Under the pieces are notes generated by a model. It was not told the DNA's origin. It did no database searches and was given only the letters and a program-made list of their open reading frames with translations. Of a stretch of DNA of 64,000 nucleotides, positions 19,312 to 28,269 are shown piece by piece. Origin of the DNA: Symbiodinium kawagutii (taxonomy: Eukaryota; Sar; Dinophyceae; Suessiales; Symbiodiniaceae). The DNA lies in the NCBI GenBank assembly GCA_009767595.1, contig VSDK01013331.1, forward strand, positions 48,743-112,742. The letters are read 5' to 3'. Within the stretch, counting starts at the first letter, position 1; each line of letters begins with the position of its first letter. Position numbers and translations under genes: made by a program.

Positions 19312-19425
19312 ACAATCTGGTTGGTGGTTTTAAGCCTATGGAAAATATTAGTCAACCAACCATTTGCCAATGCATTTGGGAAAATGAAAAAATGTCAATC
19401 AAAACACCAACCAGCAATGTTCTCA
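19312..19425 (+). repeat. interspersed repeat, family C
   Basis: CTGGTTGGTGGTTTTAAGCC, TATGGAAAATATTAGTCAAC, TTTGGGAAAATGAAAAAATG and TCAAAACACCAACCAG. Confidence 0.85.
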
Positions 19426-19617
19426 TGATTGAATGACGGCTAGATAACTTAGGAGCTTCAGATTCAACGTGACGATTGGTTGTTAGGATCCCGTTACGAG
19501 GACGACAAAGAAGGAGGACGACAACAACGACAACCCGGCAATGTTTGTGCTGACTCTCCAGTGATGATGGCTAAGGATGAAGAAGCACCAGCTTTTTGGG
19601 GGGACATAAACCAACAA

Positions 19618-19700
19618 CAACCACATAACCACTGTACGGGGGGTTCTCAAAATGGGGAGCCCAAAAAATGATCTGCTTGTTACCATAAATAAACAACTTA
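19618..19700 (+). repeat. interspersed element, family B (partial)
   Basis: GGGGGGTTCTCAAAATGGGG then GCCCAAAAAATGATC, AAACAACTTATAAAGGATG. The right terminus is absent. 19700-20010 has no supported gene. Confidence 0.55.
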
Positions 19701-20013
19701 TAAAGGATGATAAACACCCATACCCTCTGGTGAACAAACCTGGAAACTAAAAATCACCAGTTTTCATAAGGTAAACCAACTAGGATAAGTGGTGGATTTT
19801 CCACGGAACCAGGTTACCAGAGTGGAATGGCTTGGCGTGTGTGGCAAGTGAGAGCTCTGACTTGATTTGGAAACCGCAGATTTCGTGGTAGCCAGGATAA
19901 GTTGATGCTATTTTCAACGCGACACACAGGCAGGCCAGCTATGGGTTAGGGATGGCATAAGCTGAATGATGGTGAAGGATGTTGAACACCGAACACTTTG
20001 CACAGTAGCCAAC

Positions 20014-20124
20014 CCAGAAACGTCCCTGCTGCCGGTCCTCATAGACAGTGCTAGTGGTGCTGGGTGGTGGAGATGGTCGAGGCACTTCTGTTGTGGTTTC
20101 CGGAGCCTCTGGCGTCTTCATCGC
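20014..20124 (-). CDS. candidate exon, Pro/Thr-rich linker
   Basis: A CGGTGCAG acceptor and GTTGGC donor-like site enclose 37 codons: AMKTPEAPETTTEVPRPSP, PPSTTSTVYEDRQQGRFW. A Pro/Thr/Ser-rich linker of this sort is typical between extracellular domains. The neighbouring exon 20385-20551 ends in phase 1. Splicing directly to it would force the +2 frame (GDEDARGSGNHNRSAST..) and a TAG, so an exon may be missing between them or one border is wrong. Confidence 0.45.
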
Positions 20125-20194
20125 CTGCACCGTGCATAACATCAACGGTGGTTTCTGAATGTAGGGGACACCAAACTTGGATGCTTACTGTAAA

Positions 20195-20384
20195 TGCTTA
20201 CTATGATTTACAACTTGGTGGACCTTTCAGTATAAATGCTTACTATAAACTTACTATAAATGTGCAGGAACCCCGAAAATCAAATGTTACTATATAAATG
20301 ATTACTATAACCCCTGGCCATCATTTTGCTACTATACATTGTTACTATAAATGGTTACTATAAGTGGTTACTATCAATGCTTAC
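20195..20384. repeat. TTACTATAAATG-type tandem repeat
   Basis: Ten or so imperfect copies of (C/G)TTACTATAAATG, including GGTTACTATAAGTGGTTACT. It fills the presumed intron between the exons at 20014 and 20385. Confidence 0.75.
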
Positions 20385-20551
20385 CATCAACATCCCCCTG
20401 CGGCATGCCAAACTTCGAAAAAATCTGCGCTTCGCGCCTCAGACGCTCCGCCATGAGATCCCCAGGGGCCGAACTCCTGGTGGCTGTGCCGGTCTCCGCC
20501 CCAGTGACTGCCGGAGCCGGAACTGGCGCTGCCGCCGCTGGCGCCGCCGTC
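20385..20551 (-). CDS. candidate internal exon, Ala/Pro-rich then charged helix
   Basis: A CCCTAG acceptor and a consensus GTAAGC donor bound it. The frame is TAAPAAAAPVPAPAVTGAET, GTATRSSAPGDLMAER then LRREAQIFSKFGMPQGDVD. The Ala/Pro segment looks like a flexible linker, and LMAERLRREAQIFSKF is an amphipathic helix. It is 167 bp and strongly GC-rich against AT-rich flanks. It lies on the same strand as, and downstream of, the somatomedin-B-like exons and may be part of that gene. Confidence 0.55.
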
Positions 20552-20619
20552 CTAGGGACATCAAGCAGTCGCCCCCCCAAAGCCGAACAGGAGAATTGTG
20601 CCATCATTTGGTCATGATC

Positions 20620-20830
20620 GTTTAGGATAATTAGTGATGATTAATGATAGGTGATGATGGTTGATGATGGTTAATGAAGGATTTATGAAGCTTAATGAAG
20701 GTGATTGAAGGTTGTGCCATCTTTGGTGTTGGTTTTGTTACGTTTGAGTTGTTTTTTGTTTTTCAACGGCCAGTGGAGATTCCGACGGGAATCGTCAGTG
20801 TGACACCTGATCATCGCGGAAATTGAACCG
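20620..20830. other. spacer, no gene seen
   Basis: TGATGATTAATGATAGGTG-type short repeats followed by unique AT-rich sequence. Confidence 0.5.
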
Positions 20831-21010
20831 ACTTGTTCGGAAATTCTGTTCGAGAGTTTGGCAAGCCTCTGCGATTCTGCCGTGCAATCTTATCCACATC
20901 GACACAAATCGACAGAGATGAATCAAATGCCTGTGACTACCAGCTGTTTTGTGTCACGTGTGCCAAGATGTCTTTTGTGACATCTGTGAAGAAAACACGT
21001 TGGCGTCCTG

Positions 21011-21206
21011 GTATTGGTGGTGGTACTCATGGTGGTGGTGGTACTCATGGTGCTTGTGGTACTCATGGTGGTGGTACTCATGGTACTGCTGGTAGTGATA
21101 GCCATCTCCATCTCCATCGCCATCTCCGTAATCATGTCGAGCGTAGCCATCGTCCTGAATGCCGACCAAGCCCAAAGTGTGGTCTCCCGCATGGTCGCTG
21201 GAAAAG
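21011..21206 (-). CDS. candidate exon, His/Tyr/Asp-rich repeat protein
   Basis: An ATTTGCAG acceptor leads to FSSDHAGDHTLGLVGIQDDG then YARHDYGDGDGDGDGYHY. Four HEYHHH-type repeats (YHEYHHHEYHKHHEYHHHH) follow. The Asp/Gly stretch next to His/Glu/Tyr repeats suggests a metal-binding or matrix-like protein. The 3' border is uncertain (GA after CAG or GTGTTT). The opposite strand reads as a hydrophobic ISISIAISVI stretch, which I regard as the antisense artefact of the GAT/CAC codons. It may join the SMB-like exons upstream. Confidence 0.5.
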
Positions 21207-21245
21207 CTGCAAATGTCTATATCCTGGTTGCTTTTTGTCCAACGT

Positions 21246-21303
21246 CTTGACACATCTTGACACATCTTGACACATCTTGACACATCTTGACACATCTTGA
21301 CAC
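21246..21303. repeat. GACACATCTT decamer tandem, about 6 copies
   Basis: A perfect 10-bp unit CACATCTTGA repeated without change except at the ends. Confidence 0.95.
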
Positions 21304-21848
21304 TCAACATGCTCGGTACCAAGATCAACCAGTCGCCGTTGAGAGACGCATGGAACTGTGGGACTACTCATGGCTGCGTTGCCAATACGGTATGATGCTC
21401 GCATGGCTCGCTGATTGCCAGCGACTGCAGCTTGAAGTTAAACCATGCAGCACCCGAGGAACAACTTCTTGCGCTATGGTCACTGCATTCCTGTAGCTAT
21501 CTCAATACTACAACATGGTCGTACAACCAAATCAAGACTGGGCTTCTCTGGGCATACCTGCGCCCAAATTGAATGTTACTTGCACAACCTGAAAAAAATG
21601 AACAATCTCACAATATTGCCATGTTTGATCCAACAGATTGCAGCCCCAACATCACAGTGAACTCTGCCCTTGAAACGATGCTCGGGGATATCCCTCATGG
21701 ACAGCACCCAAAAAAAAACAGACATCCCAAAACATGCGTGGAACTGGCCGATCTTTTGAGGTACGATTTTTGAGTGTTCGAATTTCCTGCATTGACTTCA
21801 TCATTTGGCTGGAAATGATTCCATCTTACCATGCAAAACCATTCTAAG

Positions 21849-22010
21849 TCAACTCGTCGGGACTTGACCAAAGTCCTGATGGTAACTTCCATCATAGCTG
21901 TCACCATCGCCGTAGTCACCTGGCTCGCCAAGGACATCCAGGGAATTGGCGAACGCTTTCCCATGGTGATGACGACTATGATGATCATCACCAACATGAT
22001 GCCACCACGG
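21849..22010 (-). CDS. possible exon, His/Asp/Tyr-rich
   Basis: The minus frame reads WWHHVGDDHHSRHHHGKAFA, NSLDVLGEPGDYGDGDSYDG then SYHQDFGQVPTS and TGA. GDYGDGDSYDG resembles GDGDGDGYHY of the 21011-21206 exon. A GTGACT donor after GAGCCAG would shorten it. The plus strand gives a hydrophobic frame (LMVTSIIAVTIAVVTWLA), so strand is not certain. Confidence 0.35.
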   Translation of the reverse strand, partial: PWWHHVGDDHHSRHHHGKAFANSLDVLGEPGDYGDGDSYDGSYHQDFGQVPTS

Positions 22011-22148
22011 GACCAGAGCCCGGAGTGATAGAAAGTTCTTACATCTTGGCATCCCCAGTTTACCGCACCTTTTCCAGCTTTATGCTCTTGGATTGGACAA
22101 GACTAGCCGCTGTTGTGTGGAGGTGGCACCCATGATTTTCCAGCTCAC

Positions 22149-22255
22149 CTCGAGCTCAGCACTTTCCCAGCCTTCAGCATCACCAGTGCCCACGCAGTAG
22201 TACTGGTAGTCATGGCAGCAGTTACCATTTTGGCTACACAACTCAGAGCAATCAC
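22149..22255 (-). CDS. exon encoding C-terminal half of somatomedin-B-like module 2
   Basis: A TTGCCAG acceptor and GTGAGC donor bound 107 bp (phase 1 in, phase 0 out). It reads GDCSELCSQNGNCCHDYQYY then CVGTGDAEGWESAELE. The C-x(3)-C-x(5)-CC-x-D-Y-x(3)-C spacing matches the signature half of somatomedin B (SMB) domains, C-x-x-Y-x-D-CC-x-D-Y-x-x-x-C. SMB domains are small disulphide-knotted extracellular domains. The phase and borders match the exon at 23706-23788, so the two are duplicates. Confidence 0.65.
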
Positions 22256-22530
22256 CTGGCAAACTGCGCAAAGTGGTACTGGAAACTGCCGCCAGTTGCG
22301 GGCTGCGCAGCTCGCAGCAAAACTGACCCATCTTCAGTTTCTTTTTTCACATCTGAGCAATCTCTTTCAAAAAAACTAGCAGAAATGCTCTTCATTCAAC
22401 TCAAAGCTGCAAAATTTCACGGAACTCGCTTCCACCAAAAAAATTCCACCCACCCTTGCGGCAGGCGCTTCCCCTTGAGGCAGTTGTGGGTTCCACCCAG
22501 CGTTCGCTCAGCGGTGCGGTTGGTGGATCC

Positions 22531-22607
22531 GCCAAGGCACAGAGATTGCAGTTGGCCACGCCATTGGAGCCGCAGCCGAACTCCCGACAGGAACCTTCTA
22601 AGGCGAC
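22531..22607 (-). CDS. exon encoding N-terminal half of somatomedin-B-like module 2
   Basis: A CGTCACAG acceptor (phase 0) leads to VALEGSCREFGCGSNG then VANCNLCALA. It is clearly homologous to the 24631-24700 exon (SCRVMGCGS, then C-x-C-x-L-A). Cys spacing C-x(4)-C-x(8)-C-x-x-C resembles the front of an SMB domain (C-x-x-x-C-G ... C-x-C). The exon at 23706-23788 ends in phase 0, so it joins directly to this one. The 3' border is not fixed: no GT lies where the alignment with the paralogue ends, and a GC or GA donor is likely. Confidence 0.6.
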
Positions 22608-22689
22608 CTGTGACGAGGTCGTGTCAGGGTGTCACTGGCGCTTCGCTCACAACGTTTGATCCGAGACCCCCCAAGGCGTGCTGGTCAGT

Positions 22690-22770
22690 GGGGTAGCATC
22701 TATGGTAGATCTTAACTTCGGTAGCTTAAGCAACTTATAACAAGGGGGGTGCCAGTCTCTGCAGGGTTAA
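22690..22770 (+). repeat. interspersed repeat, family D
   Basis: GGGTAGCATCTATGGTAGAT, TAACTTCGGTAGCTTAAG and AACTTATAACAAGGGGGGTG.CC. Confidence 0.7.
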
Positions 22771-22774
22771 GCCT

Positions 22775-23240
22775 GTTTTTTGGGGCTGAAAGTTTGTACC
22801 ATGAGATCCTGGCATGCACGACCCGACTGTGTCAAAGACTCTGTCAAAGACCACATGCTTGAAACGCTGGAAATATTTGAGAAACATTGAGAAACCACCA
22901 GCCAAAGAATAATCTATATCGTACATACATTATAGAACTACATGTACCCTACATTTCTGTTGGTTCCACAGAATTCTCCTTGGTCCTATGATGAGTCCAG
23001 CGATTCGATTGTCCCAGCCCATAAGCTTAGTATCACGGTTTGATCAACAAAACAGCTGTTTTACAAGTATGTAGTGGTACAGTGGTAATCATGATAGTTA
23101 AAATGATAGTAAACGTTGGTTACATCTCAAATATTTCTCTAAATGATCTTCATGTAGTGGTTTTACAGGTGATAACAATGGTTGATAATGGCTGAGAATG
23201 GTTCATGAAAGGGATTACAACCAACAATAGTGGTGAAACG
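22775..23240. other. intron-like spacer, no gene seen
   Basis: Unique and AT-rich sequence between SMB exon pairs. No open frame with splice support. Confidence 0.45.
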
Positions 23241-23242
23241 AC

Positions 23243-23290
23243 TACAAATGGTGGTTTCTCAGAATAGGGAACCCCCAAAAACCACCATAT
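23243..23290 (+). repeat. interspersed element, family B (minimal)
   Basis: ATGGTGGTTTCTCAGAATAG, GGAACCCCCAAAAACCACCA. The two termini are almost joined, as if the interior were deleted. Confidence 0.7.
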
Positions 23291-23705
23291 GTCTTGTCGG
23301 TCAGCCAAAAATTAAGCTAAAAACATGAAGTCGCGTAACTATGTTTCATTATCAAAAATGGTTGTCACTATTTCAGTGACTAATAATGAAAAAGATGGTA
23401 CTTCGTGATAGTAATCAACAATGGTTTTCACGCAGCGGTGTGCCTCTACAACCGTCTGTAAATTCAGCAGGGAGGCTGATGGTTTTACCGGTCCTTCGAT
23501 TCAAGACCCAATTTTCCCTGATCTAATGGTTTCTAAAAATAGGGGTACCGCCAAATCATGCAACTTTAATCAATTTTTTATCAAGCCGAACCAACGATAG
23601 ATAACCATCTAAATTCAGACATCGCCGACTGGTTCAAAACCAGCAACCAGATCACTTCGCTCATTTCATTACAATAGTCATCGTCGGCAATGTCACTTCC
23701 CTTGC

Positions 23706-23788
23706 CTCTGCTCCAGCTGAATCTCCGGCCGCACAGAAGGAATGGTAGTCCGGGCAGCAGTCGTTGAAGTAGGTGCAACCATCATTAC
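23706..23788 (-). CDS. exon encoding C-terminal half of somatomedin-B-like module 1
   Basis: A CTACCTCAG acceptor and a GCAAGG (GC-type) donor bound 83 bp, phase 1 in and phase 0 out. The peptide is GNDGCTYFNDCCPDYHSFC followed by AAGDSAGAE. DGC-T-Y-F-N-DCCPDYHSFC matches the canonical SMB core (D-x-C-x-x-Y/F-x-DCCPDY-x-x-x-C) residue for residue at all conserved positions. SMB domains occur in secreted or membrane-anchored proteins. This is the most diagnostic protein motif in the window. Confidence 0.75.
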
Positions 23789-24129
23789 CTGAGGTAGACG
23801 CCAGAAGAGTTGTGATTCACGGTGAATTTTGGTTCGTTGGGTTTAGTGCTTCAACAACAAAAACTGATCGATGTCTAGTGGTGAGAAGAATCTCTCACTT
23901 GCACCCAACTCTCGAGGGATACTTTTTGACTTTTTGATTGCATCCAACTTGTGAGAGATTGCACCTTTCGATTGCACCGCACCAGCGACATCACACCAGG
24001 TTCACCACGCTGATTGTGAACTATGAGGGCCTGGATTCGTAGGAACACAGGCCTCCAAAAAATCGCAGCGAGCGCATTGGCACTCCCCGGTGTCAAGTGA
24101 CACCAACTGATCTACATCCCATGTAATGT

Positions 24130-24250
24130 TAACCCAGGATTCATCAACGCCTGGTTGATTAATAGGGGGTGTCCCCCAAAAGCCTCGGTTTCCCATTAAA
24201 ATGGTAACCCCCCCATCAATCAACCAGGGGTTCAGCTTCATCCTGGGTAA
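24130..24250. repeat. inverted-repeat element around CCCTGGTTGAT
   Basis: AATGTTAACCCAGGATTCAT and ATGAAGCTGAACCCCTGG..GGGTAAACATT form an imperfect inverted pair around a short core with GGGGGTGTCCCCCAAAAGCC. It probably fills the intron between the two halves of SMB module 1. Confidence 0.5.
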
Positions 24251-24630
24251 ACATTGACCACCAAGTCATACCATTCAGGTGCTCCACCTTTCAGTGCCCC
24301 CCAAGGCCTGCTGCGGTGGCCCCCTGTCACTCCGGGTAGTCATCTAGCCTGCAGGCCTACCGCCCCGTTAAGCACGCCAGCAAGGGGAACTTCCCCTTTC
24401 CCCCGGATCGGTAGAACCTTGGGTGAAGCTGTAGTTTCCAGATCATGAAAAACCGAGTAAAGATACACTCCTGGAAACTAGCATAGACTCTCCCCTGTAG
24501 GGGTTGGATGATCAGTGTCCTATTGGAAAAACCTTCTGGTAGGGTCCAAGTTGGTTTCCCAACAGCTAGCCTGGCAAAGAATCTGGGGCTGCCAGCCTCA
24601 CCAAGTCCTGGTAGGGCCCGAAGCGTCGAC

Positions 24631-24700
24631 CTTGCGCCAAGCTGCACTGGCAAGTTCCCACGAAGGCATCCGAGCCGCAACCCATCACACGACACGAAGC
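24631..24700 (-). CDS. exon encoding N-terminal half of somatomedin-B-like module 1
   Basis: A CCGCTCAG acceptor (phase 0) and GTCGAC donor (phase 1) bound 70 bp reading ASCRVMGCGSDAFVGTCQCS then LAQ. The CQC followed by the next exon's DGCTYFNDCC gives the Cys order of an SMB domain, although the loop between CQC and the next Cys is longer than usual. The phase matches the next exon, and the sequence matches its duplicate at 22531-22607. Upstream exons were not identified with confidence. Confidence 0.6.
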
Positions 24701-24784
24701 CTGAGCGGACAGCTGTTCCAGTTCAGTCCCTGCAGTTAGATGATGTGTGGATGCTGGATGCTGATGTATGTTGATTTGGCCGTG

Positions 24785-24896
24785 GTCAATACTAACCAAC
24801 CAACTTTCATGGGGGATAATGACCAACAATCATAAGGGAAAGAATGGTTAATCATAGGGGAACCAGGGGTACGGGGTTTTGACCCACAGCCATTTA
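24785..24896 (-). repeat. interspersed element, family A, reverse orientation
   Basis: GGTCAATACTAACCAACCAA, GGGGGATAATGACCAACAA and GTACGGGGTTTTGACCCACA then GCCAT. Confidence 0.85.
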
Positions 24897-25369
24897 TGTT
24901 GATATATGTTGATGTATGTTCATGTATGTTATGTTGATGTGAAACATCAACTGAACTTGGCTCCGAAACTCTGTGAGTACTTGAGCGGATGGCAATAAAT
25001 GGTACAGGTTCTTGGCAATAAGTTGAGGGTGACTGGTAGTGCTTATGGGTAAATGGTTGGTTACGGGTATGTGGCCATGACTATTGACTATATTGGGGGA
25101 TATCAAAAAATCTGGTTATGGGTTCGTCACTGGCTGGCTATTGTTTAGTGGGAAGCCCTTTGAGAAAACCCATAGCATGGAAACAACAAAGACAGGCATT
25201 TGCCATTTCCAACTCATGACTCCGGATTGATGGACTTCGGATCATTGAAAATAGTTGAATCATGGTTAACTACGGTGACCCAATAGTGTGTTTATTGTTT
25301 TCGTGGTTGGTTATGTTTTGTTAATGGTTAATGATGGTTGATGATGCTTTGAAAAATATGTTTTCTGGA

Positions 25370-25469
25370 GACAAAATTAAGATGTACCTTCAAGAGAATC
25401 CCATTTTTTTCAAAAAATTGGGTGCGCAACATCGCTGCCAGTGGTATCCCCAACATCATCGAGACAGCG
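25370..25469 (+). CDS. candidate exon, unknown protein
   Basis: The frame TKLRCTFKRIPFFSKNWVR then NIAASGIPNIIETA runs into a GTATGA donor. Several AG sites upstream (CTGGAG, TTAAG, TTCAAG) could be the acceptor. The longer plus ORF in another frame (25331-25654) is a probable shadow. Confidence 0.4.
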
Positions 25470-25899
25470 GTATGACTCGCGGGGCATGGGTTTTCCTCAA
25501 GAGTCTGCAAATACTTCTCTTGGGTGGCTTGGTGCAATCCGAAGTGTCAACCATCTCGGTGGCTACAACCATCCAACGGTCAACAACAAACTACAATGAT
25601 TTTGTAGTTGACATAAAAATAATTACAACAATTACAATTGTTACAATGCAATGATCTTTTTTATAGGATGACCAAAAAAATACTGGACGACAATGATAGC
25701 GCGTAAACGACGAACCACAGCTTGGTTCGTAACCGTCTCTTAGTTGGGAGCCCTGTTCATCCCTCTTTTCGGTGGTGACCCTTGGTGCAGCTTCCATGGC
25801 GCAGCCGCTGGACATCGCGGTCCGGTGGAGTCGGCTCCACCGTGGTTCCAAGGGGCTCGGGATCCCCAAAGTCGTTGGAATCCGCGGGTCATCGCTCGG

Positions 25900-25998
25900 C
25901 CATGAGCTGAGGAGGCTCGGGCTCTTTGCGCATCGGGCGGCCCTGCTTCGCTGCGGTGGTGCTGGTGGTGCTGGTGGTGGTGGTGGTGCTGGTTCAAG
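25900..25998 (-). CDS. possible exon, low-complexity Thr or His run
   Basis: A TTGAACCAG acceptor is followed by CACCACC-rich sequence. One frame is a Thr/Ser run, then AAKQGRPMRKEPEPPQLMAER. Another is a His run, then RSEAGPPDAQRARASSAHG. LMAER also occurs in the exon at 20385-20551. The simple-sequence start makes the call uncertain. Confidence 0.3.
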
Positions 25999-26024
25999 GT
26001 GGGCCCCCTTAGTTGGCTAAGTTG

Positions 26025-26122
26025 GTTCATAACTAGGGTAACTACTAGTTATGGTAGATATAACCATAGTTAAATGGCTTGTTTACCAACTTATAACTAG
26101 GGGGGCCCACCTGGTGGTCGCG
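26025..26122 (+). repeat. interspersed repeat, family D
   Basis: TTCATAACTAGGGTAACTAC, TATGGTAGATATAACC, GGCTTGTTTACCAACTTATA and ACTAGGGGGGCCCACCTGG. It abuts the exon at 26131. Confidence 0.8.
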
Positions 26123-26130
26123 GTGTATAC

Positions 26131-26202
26131 TTTCCCAAAGCAATGGATCGACTGCTGCACTTCTTGAAACGTTTGACCCCGTTCCTTCCCAGCAATGTAC
26201 AT
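26131..26202 (-). CDS. candidate internal exon (24 codons)
   Basis: A CACCAGCAG acceptor and GTATAC donor enclose exactly 24 codons: MYIAGKERGQTFQEVQQSI then HCFGK. Phase 0 at both ends. The adjacent D-family repeat lies in the downstream intron. Not recognised. Confidence 0.5.
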
Positions 26203-26451
26203 CTGCTGGTGGAAATTTGAAGCCAAATGATCAACCACTAGGTAGTGAGCATGTGTAAATCATTCAGCATCGCAAACAACTTCACTGTGATTTGGTAAGT
26301 TACCTGTACTTTGGGTCTCCTCGTATAAACCCCAAAACCAAATCAACTTGATGAAATTGCCCGACCCTTTCAGTTACGTAGTAGCCAGTTGGAACCCCTG
26401 GCAAAGGCATCGCTACACTGGCCTTGGTTAAGGATGCTTGCCAATTCTACG

Positions 26452-26545
26452 GGTGTTTCTGAAAATGGAGGACCCCCCCAAATCATCCAATAGTAGTCAT
26501 TTACAATAAACCAACCTGAACTTTGGGGTACCCCAAACTGGCTTA
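26452..26545 (+). repeat. interspersed element, family B
   Basis: GGGTGTTTCTGAAAATGGAG, GACCCCCCCAAATCATCC, TAGTCATTTACAATAAACCA and TTTGGGGTACCCCAAACTGG. Confidence 0.8.
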
Positions 26546-26744
26546 ATTAATGAACATGATTAATCATGAATAACCATTTGCTTCAGGTGGCTAAGTCTAC
26601 CCAGCTGGCACATCCTGCAATGCGGGGATGTGTTGCCGACAGTGACATGTCCAAGAGCTGCGCACCAATATTAACCTTTATCAACCATAAATAATCAACC
26701 ATCAACAACCCTTAACCATTATAAACCACCATAGGTTGGCAGCC

Positions 26745-26880
26745 GGGTCAGGGTAGGCTTTGAGCTGCTTTTCGGCCTTCCTTGAGACCGATCGCAGACC
26801 ATGTGACACCCAGGGTGAGAGAGACCAAACTCACAGCAAGCAGCGCACCTGGCGGAAGCGAAGGCGGCGTGATTTTTGTT
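26745..26880 (-). CDS. possible exon, Cys-rich
   Basis: The minus frame FASARCAACCEFGLSHPGCH then MVCDRSQGRPKSSSKPTLT has five Cys in 17 residues. The spacing does not fit SMB. No convincing donor. A possible extra Cys module or chance. Confidence 0.25.
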
Positions 26881-27099
26881 TTTTTTCAAGCGAAAAAGCT
26901 CCAAGTTGAGGACCAAAATGGAAAAAAAACGGTTAATCTTTGGAGCTTTTAACAGCTGATGGTTGAGGACCAAAAAGTTCCAAGGTTGAGGAAAATCTCC
27001 GACTTTCCAAGTTCAGGTGGTGATTTTTTGCAAACCACTCCACATGGACCAGGTTCTTTATGCTTCGGGTGCGTAGCGGGGGTGTGCCAAACATCGGAG

Positions 27100-27222
27100 C
27101 ATATGGTGGTTTCTAAAAATAGCGAACCTGTAAAAAGGGTTGGTTTATTACTACAAAAATGATGAACTAAAGGATGATTTAGGGGTACTCCTATGACTTG
27201 AGAAACCACATTAGATCAATTG
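27100..27222 (+). repeat. interspersed inverted-repeat element, family B
   Basis: ATGGTGGTTTCTAAAAATAG, GGTTGGTTTATTACTAC, GATGATTTAGGGGTACTCC and ATGACTTGAGAAACCACATT. Confidence 0.85.
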
Positions 27223-27849
27223 TGGTTCCAAGGTGAGTAGAAGGTTGATGCGACTGTTCGGGTCCGCAAGTGCTCACCGCAAGACACATCCCATTTTTCA
27301 TAGAGTTGAAGAAACTATAGTGATACATAGTGATAAACATTGACACTTTTTTGAAATCAACATCTCAGGCCTCATGCTGCAGCTTAGAACTGAGCAGTGG
27401 ACCTGCCAAACTCTGCTGGTTCTTCGGTAGAAAAAACTTGCGAGACCTCAGTTCGCTTGAAGGCTCAGCGGCAGCAATGAAAGGCAAATGCAGTGCATGG
27501 AAAGGGGGCGCTGGCTACTATGCTACTTGGATGAAGCTTTGTCACCGCTTTCCCTCGTAATAGATCTTGCAGAAGGGTGTCATCTTCGCCTTTGTCCAGG
27601 CCTCTTCCTCTCCTCATCTTTGCTGTTGCATTTGAAGTCTGTAAGTCTTGTTTACGAATCTAAAATCATCATGAACCATCTATGTCGATGTCTATGTCGA
27701 TGTCCGTGATTGACAAGTCACCTTACAGCCACCCACATATTAAACAGAACCAGTTGTGAAACTAACATCCCTTACACTTCAAGGTATGTCTGTTTAAGAA
27801 GTCACCCTCTCCCCATGCTTACAGCACTGTGTTGCGACATCACAGCGCG

Positions 27850-28030
27850 CGGCCCCATTCCGACTCTTGGGATGCCAACTGGTGCACACCGCTCAGCAGC
27901 CCTCTTTCGGAGGGCTCCGAAACATCCTGGCGAAGTCATAGTCACCGGGCACCAGGAGCCAACAGCTGAGAGCGATCTTGCTTGGCAACTGCTAGGAACA
28001 TGTAGATCTACTTGCTGGTGCGCACCAGCC
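27850..28030 (+). CDS. possible exon, frame undecided
   Basis: Two plus frames are protein-like: PTLGMPTGAHRSAALFRRAP then KHPGEVIVTGHQEPTAESDL, and PHSDSWDANWCTPLSSPLSE then GSETSWRSHSHRAPGANS with TGA. It lies upstream of the well-phased plus exons at 28135 and 28270 and could belong to the same gene. A family D-like repeat lies at 28045-28130. Confidence 0.3.
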
Positions 28031-28044
28031 CGAGTGAATGAGTC

Positions 28045-28130
28045 AATGATATAACTAGCTTGCTAAATGGCGCCTATGAATCTTAAGTTATACCTATAAG
28101 TTATAACGTTTCGGGGCCCCACCTTGTAGT
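28045..28130 (+). repeat. interspersed repeat, family D (degenerate)
   Basis: AACTAGCTTGCTAAATGG, TTATACCTATAAGTTATAA and GGGGCCCCACCTTGTAGTC. The last bases coincide with the acceptor of the next exon. Confidence 0.55.
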
Positions 28131-28134
28131 CTAG

Positions 28135-28220
28135 TCGTTGAAGGCTTTGTCCATAGCCATTCTCTGCCATTCCGCACTCCCTGAAACGATTGTGGCTAGC
28201 CTGTTTTGGGATGGCAACTG
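28135..28220 (+). CDS. internal exon of a two-exon plus-strand gene end
   Basis: A TAGTCTAG acceptor and consensus GTAAGT donor bound 86 bp: SLKALSIAILCHSALPETIV then ASLFWDGN, plus the first two bases of a Trp codon. The next exon supplies the missing base. The minus-strand ORF over this stretch (28063-28386) is a shadow. The repeat-like ACCTTGTAGTC just upstream is the right end of a family D element, so that element seems to provide the 3' splice site. The product is not recognised. Confidence 0.65.
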
Positions 28221-28269
28221 GTAAGTTACCCCGCAAAGCATGATGCCATTTCAACATATGTTTCAATAG

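Noticed and set aside
21014-21250. Plus-strand hydrophobic ORF (ISISIAISVIMSSVAIVL) as a membrane protein
   Set aside because: It is the exact antisense of Asp/Gly and His/Tyr codons in a minus frame with a good acceptor and same-strand neighbours. Antisense of GAT/CAC runs always looks hydrophobic.
22220-22236. TACCATTTTGGCT resembling the dinoflagellate spliced-leader sequence
   Set aside because: Only the central bases match, and on the minus strand the same bases are codons of the SMB-like exon (SQNGN). The flanks do not match the leader.
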